A DNA stretch of 15,411 nt from Parcubacteria group bacterium GW2011_GWC1_41_7. GTDB taxonomy: Bacteria > Patescibacteriota > Minisyncoccia > UBA6257 > HR35. Numbering within the stretch: position 1 is the stretch's first letter; every line of letters starts with the position of its first letter. Made by a program: the position numbers and the translations under genes. The notes beneath the pieces were generated by a model. The model made no database searches. It was not told where the DNA came from and saw only the letters and a list, made by a program, of their open reading frames with translations. Below are positions 14,667-15,411 of this stretch, piece by piece. The DNA lies in assembly GCA_000997465.1 (NCBI GenBank), contig LCBW01000005.1, positions 1 to 15,411 on the forward strand. The letters are read 5' to 3'.

Positions 14667-14861
14667 TTACGGAAGATACGAAATCAACGCCATTTCGCGA
14701 GCGCGCTTAATGGCGTTTGAAAGTTTTCTCTGATGTTTTGCGCAAATTGCAGTATGTTTTTTTCCCTTGATTTTAGCACCCGCTGAAATAAACTTTTTTA
14801 GCGTATCGGTGTCTTTAAAATCAATCTCTTTTGTATTTTGTGAACAGAAGTAGCAAGCCAT
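14667..14861 (-). CDS. rpsR: Ribosomal protein bS18
   Basis: Small-subunit protein bS18, which binds 16S rRNA on the platform next to bS6. The 64 residues show the family core FKDTDTLKKFISAGAKI followed by ICAKHQRKLSNAIKRAREMAL, then ISYLP. It has CYFC (3-6) and a further Cys40-x-x-His43, the zinc-binding form. The frame extends to 14900, but the Met at 14861 fits the family start and has the best promoter in the window just before it. No SD precedes it. rpsF and ssb, its usual neighbours, are not adjacent upstream. Confidence 0.94.
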   Translation of the reverse strand: MACYFCSQNTKEIDFKDTDTLKKFISAGAKIKGKKHTAICAKHQRKLSNAIKRAREMALISYLP

Positions 14862-14871
14862 TGTAAAGCCC

Positions 14872-14900
14872 ATTATATGGCATAAAACGATAAATTTCAA
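14872..14900 (-). promoter_or_regulatory. Promoter of rpsR, near-consensus
   Basis: TTGAAA (14895-14900), a 17-nt spacer and TATAAT (14872-14877) on the minus strand. The -10 ends 10 nt before the ATG, so the leader of this ribosomal protein mRNA would be only about 3 nt. Confidence 0.75.
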
Positions 14901-15030
14901 ATTTTTAAAATCCCTAAAATAGGCACTATTTACCCCTATATATTAATTTTATAATAATATTAAGCACAGTGGATAATGAAACTTTTTTGGTTATTTTTCG
15001 TGGAAAAACCTTTGATTTTTGAATTATATT

Positions 15031-15058
15031 TTGCTATTTGATTTTTGCTATTTGATTT
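15031..15058 (+). repeat. 14-nt tandem duplication
   Basis: TTGCTATTTGATTT occurs twice in direct succession (15031-15044, 15045-15058), just upstream of the -10 of the 15105 gene. The second copy supplies the putative -35. Confidence 0.8.
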
Positions 15059-15072
15059 TTTTTTACTATACT
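15045..15072 (+). promoter_or_regulatory. Promoter of the 15105 gene
   Basis: TTGCTA (15045-15050), a 16-nt spacer, then TATACT (15067-15072), 38 nt before the ATG. The leader carries TTTGGAGGT (15092-15100), a strong SD. Confidence 0.6.
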
Positions 15073-15104
15073 GCAGATAGAACCCCATGCCTTTGGAGGT
15101 TGCC

Positions 15105-15411
15105 ATGAGCAAGTCCCGAAACGGAAAAAGAGGGCTTTGCCTGCAGAAAGGAGGCGCTCATGGCCACGCTGTGTTCGACTGCACGGATCGTTCCATCACA
15201 CAAATCGGCGACATAGTCCGACTCTTGGAGGAGGAGCCGAGAGCACTGCACACCGAAAGCGGAGTCTGTTGCCCTGCATGTATTGAAGCAGGAGAGCGGC
15301 TCAAGGGCAAAAAGCACCGTAAGTGCTTGCGCCAACCAAGCCCTGAGGCGATCCAAGCACTCCTAACCGGAGAAGCGTTCCTTATGAACGGAAAGGAGTG
15401 GCGAGTCGTAT
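15105..15411 (+). CDS. GC-rich Cys-containing protein, cut by window end
   Basis: The frame is open from ATG 15105 to the window edge (102 codons seen). GGAGG about 5 nt upstream and a good promoter fix the start. The protein begins MSKSRNGKRG and has VCCPACIEAGE (about 53-63), a CPAC knuckle that could bind zinc, then a basic stretch KGKKHRKCLRQ. No known family was recognised. Like the 7193 and 14246 genes it is GC-rich, with a -10 about 38 nt upstream and an SD. A second SD-like site (AAAGGAGG) before ATG 15160 opens only an 18-codon frame. The opposite strand also has a long frame here, but it lacks start signals. Confidence 0.68.
   Translation, partial: MSKSRNGKRGLCLQKGGAHGHAVFDCTDRSITQIGDIVRLLEEEPRALHTESGVCCPACIEAGERLKGKKHRKCLRQPSPEAIQALLTGEAFLMNGKEWRVV

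Noticed and set aside
14862..14900. N-terminal extension of bS18 to 14900
   Set aside because: The added residues run through the TTGAAA/TATAAT promoter and are not part of the family; MACYFC is the expected start.
15160..15216. Short frame with its own SD (AAAGGAGG, ATG 15160)
   Set aside because: It closes after 18 codons inside the 15105 gene in another frame; the purine run is more likely part of the coding sequence, though an upstream-type regulatory role cannot be excluded.
15066..15356. Minus-strand 96-codon frame opposite the 15105 gene
   Set aside because: The plus-strand frame has a promoter, a strong SD and a Cys knuckle; the minus frame has none of these and reads through the plus-strand promoter.

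Overview
This window looks like chromosome from a Candidate Phyla Radiation (Patescibacteria) bacterium, probably Parcubacteria-like. The evidence is an AT-rich background, compact genes, a type IV pilin with its response regulator, and a 16S rRNA gene with CPR-style changes: GTGCCAGCAGTCGCGGTAA at the 515 site and GGAATAGGCGG at the 926 site. TGA and TAA both end conserved genes, so the code is the standard bacterial one. Lineage is inference; no database search was possible.

Layout. 1-1870: 3' part of aspS (no GAD domain) meeting an HD hydrolase gene end to end. 1889-3157: a GC-rich purM with its own promoter and paired 3' hairpins. 3185-3811: a GNAT acetyltransferase gene 4 nt behind tRNA-Gly(UCC), with tRNA-Arg(GCG) upstream. 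4084-5648: two overlapping nuclease genes (DEDDy exonuclease, then PD-(D/E)XK nuclease), divergent from def-fmt (5684-7135). 7153-7457: a GC-rich zinc-ribbon gene with a strong Shine-Dalgarno (SD) and terminator. 7456-9061: SpoU methyltransferase, type IV pilin, and CheY-like regulator. 9152-11148: a solitary 16S rRNA gene with two promoters and a 16-bp processing stem, and no 23S after it. 11229-14157: class IV aminotransferase, nth, FMN-binding protein, four-helix membrane protein, MTH1-like Nudix gene and tRNA-Gln(CUG). 14209-15411: another GC-rich SD-led gene, bS18 with a 48-residue membrane protein, and a GC-rich gene cut by the window end.

The main observation is about translation initiation. 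The 16S 3' tail keeps helix 45 and its GGAA loop but has GGACTAATTCTG where bacteria normally have GGATCACCTCC, so the anti-SD is missing. In agreement, most AT-rich genes have a -10 box only 6-11 nt before the start codon (leaderless or nearly so). Four GC-rich genes do the opposite: an untranslated leader and an SD, strong in two, fair in the other two. They look foreign, or use another route of initiation.

A second theme is a structured repeat: a 33-nt exact inverted repeat at 9075-9107 and 14468-14500 brackets the 16S segment, and a diverged third copy sits at 13490-13515. Two of the copies are followed by a second hairpin of unrelated sequence.
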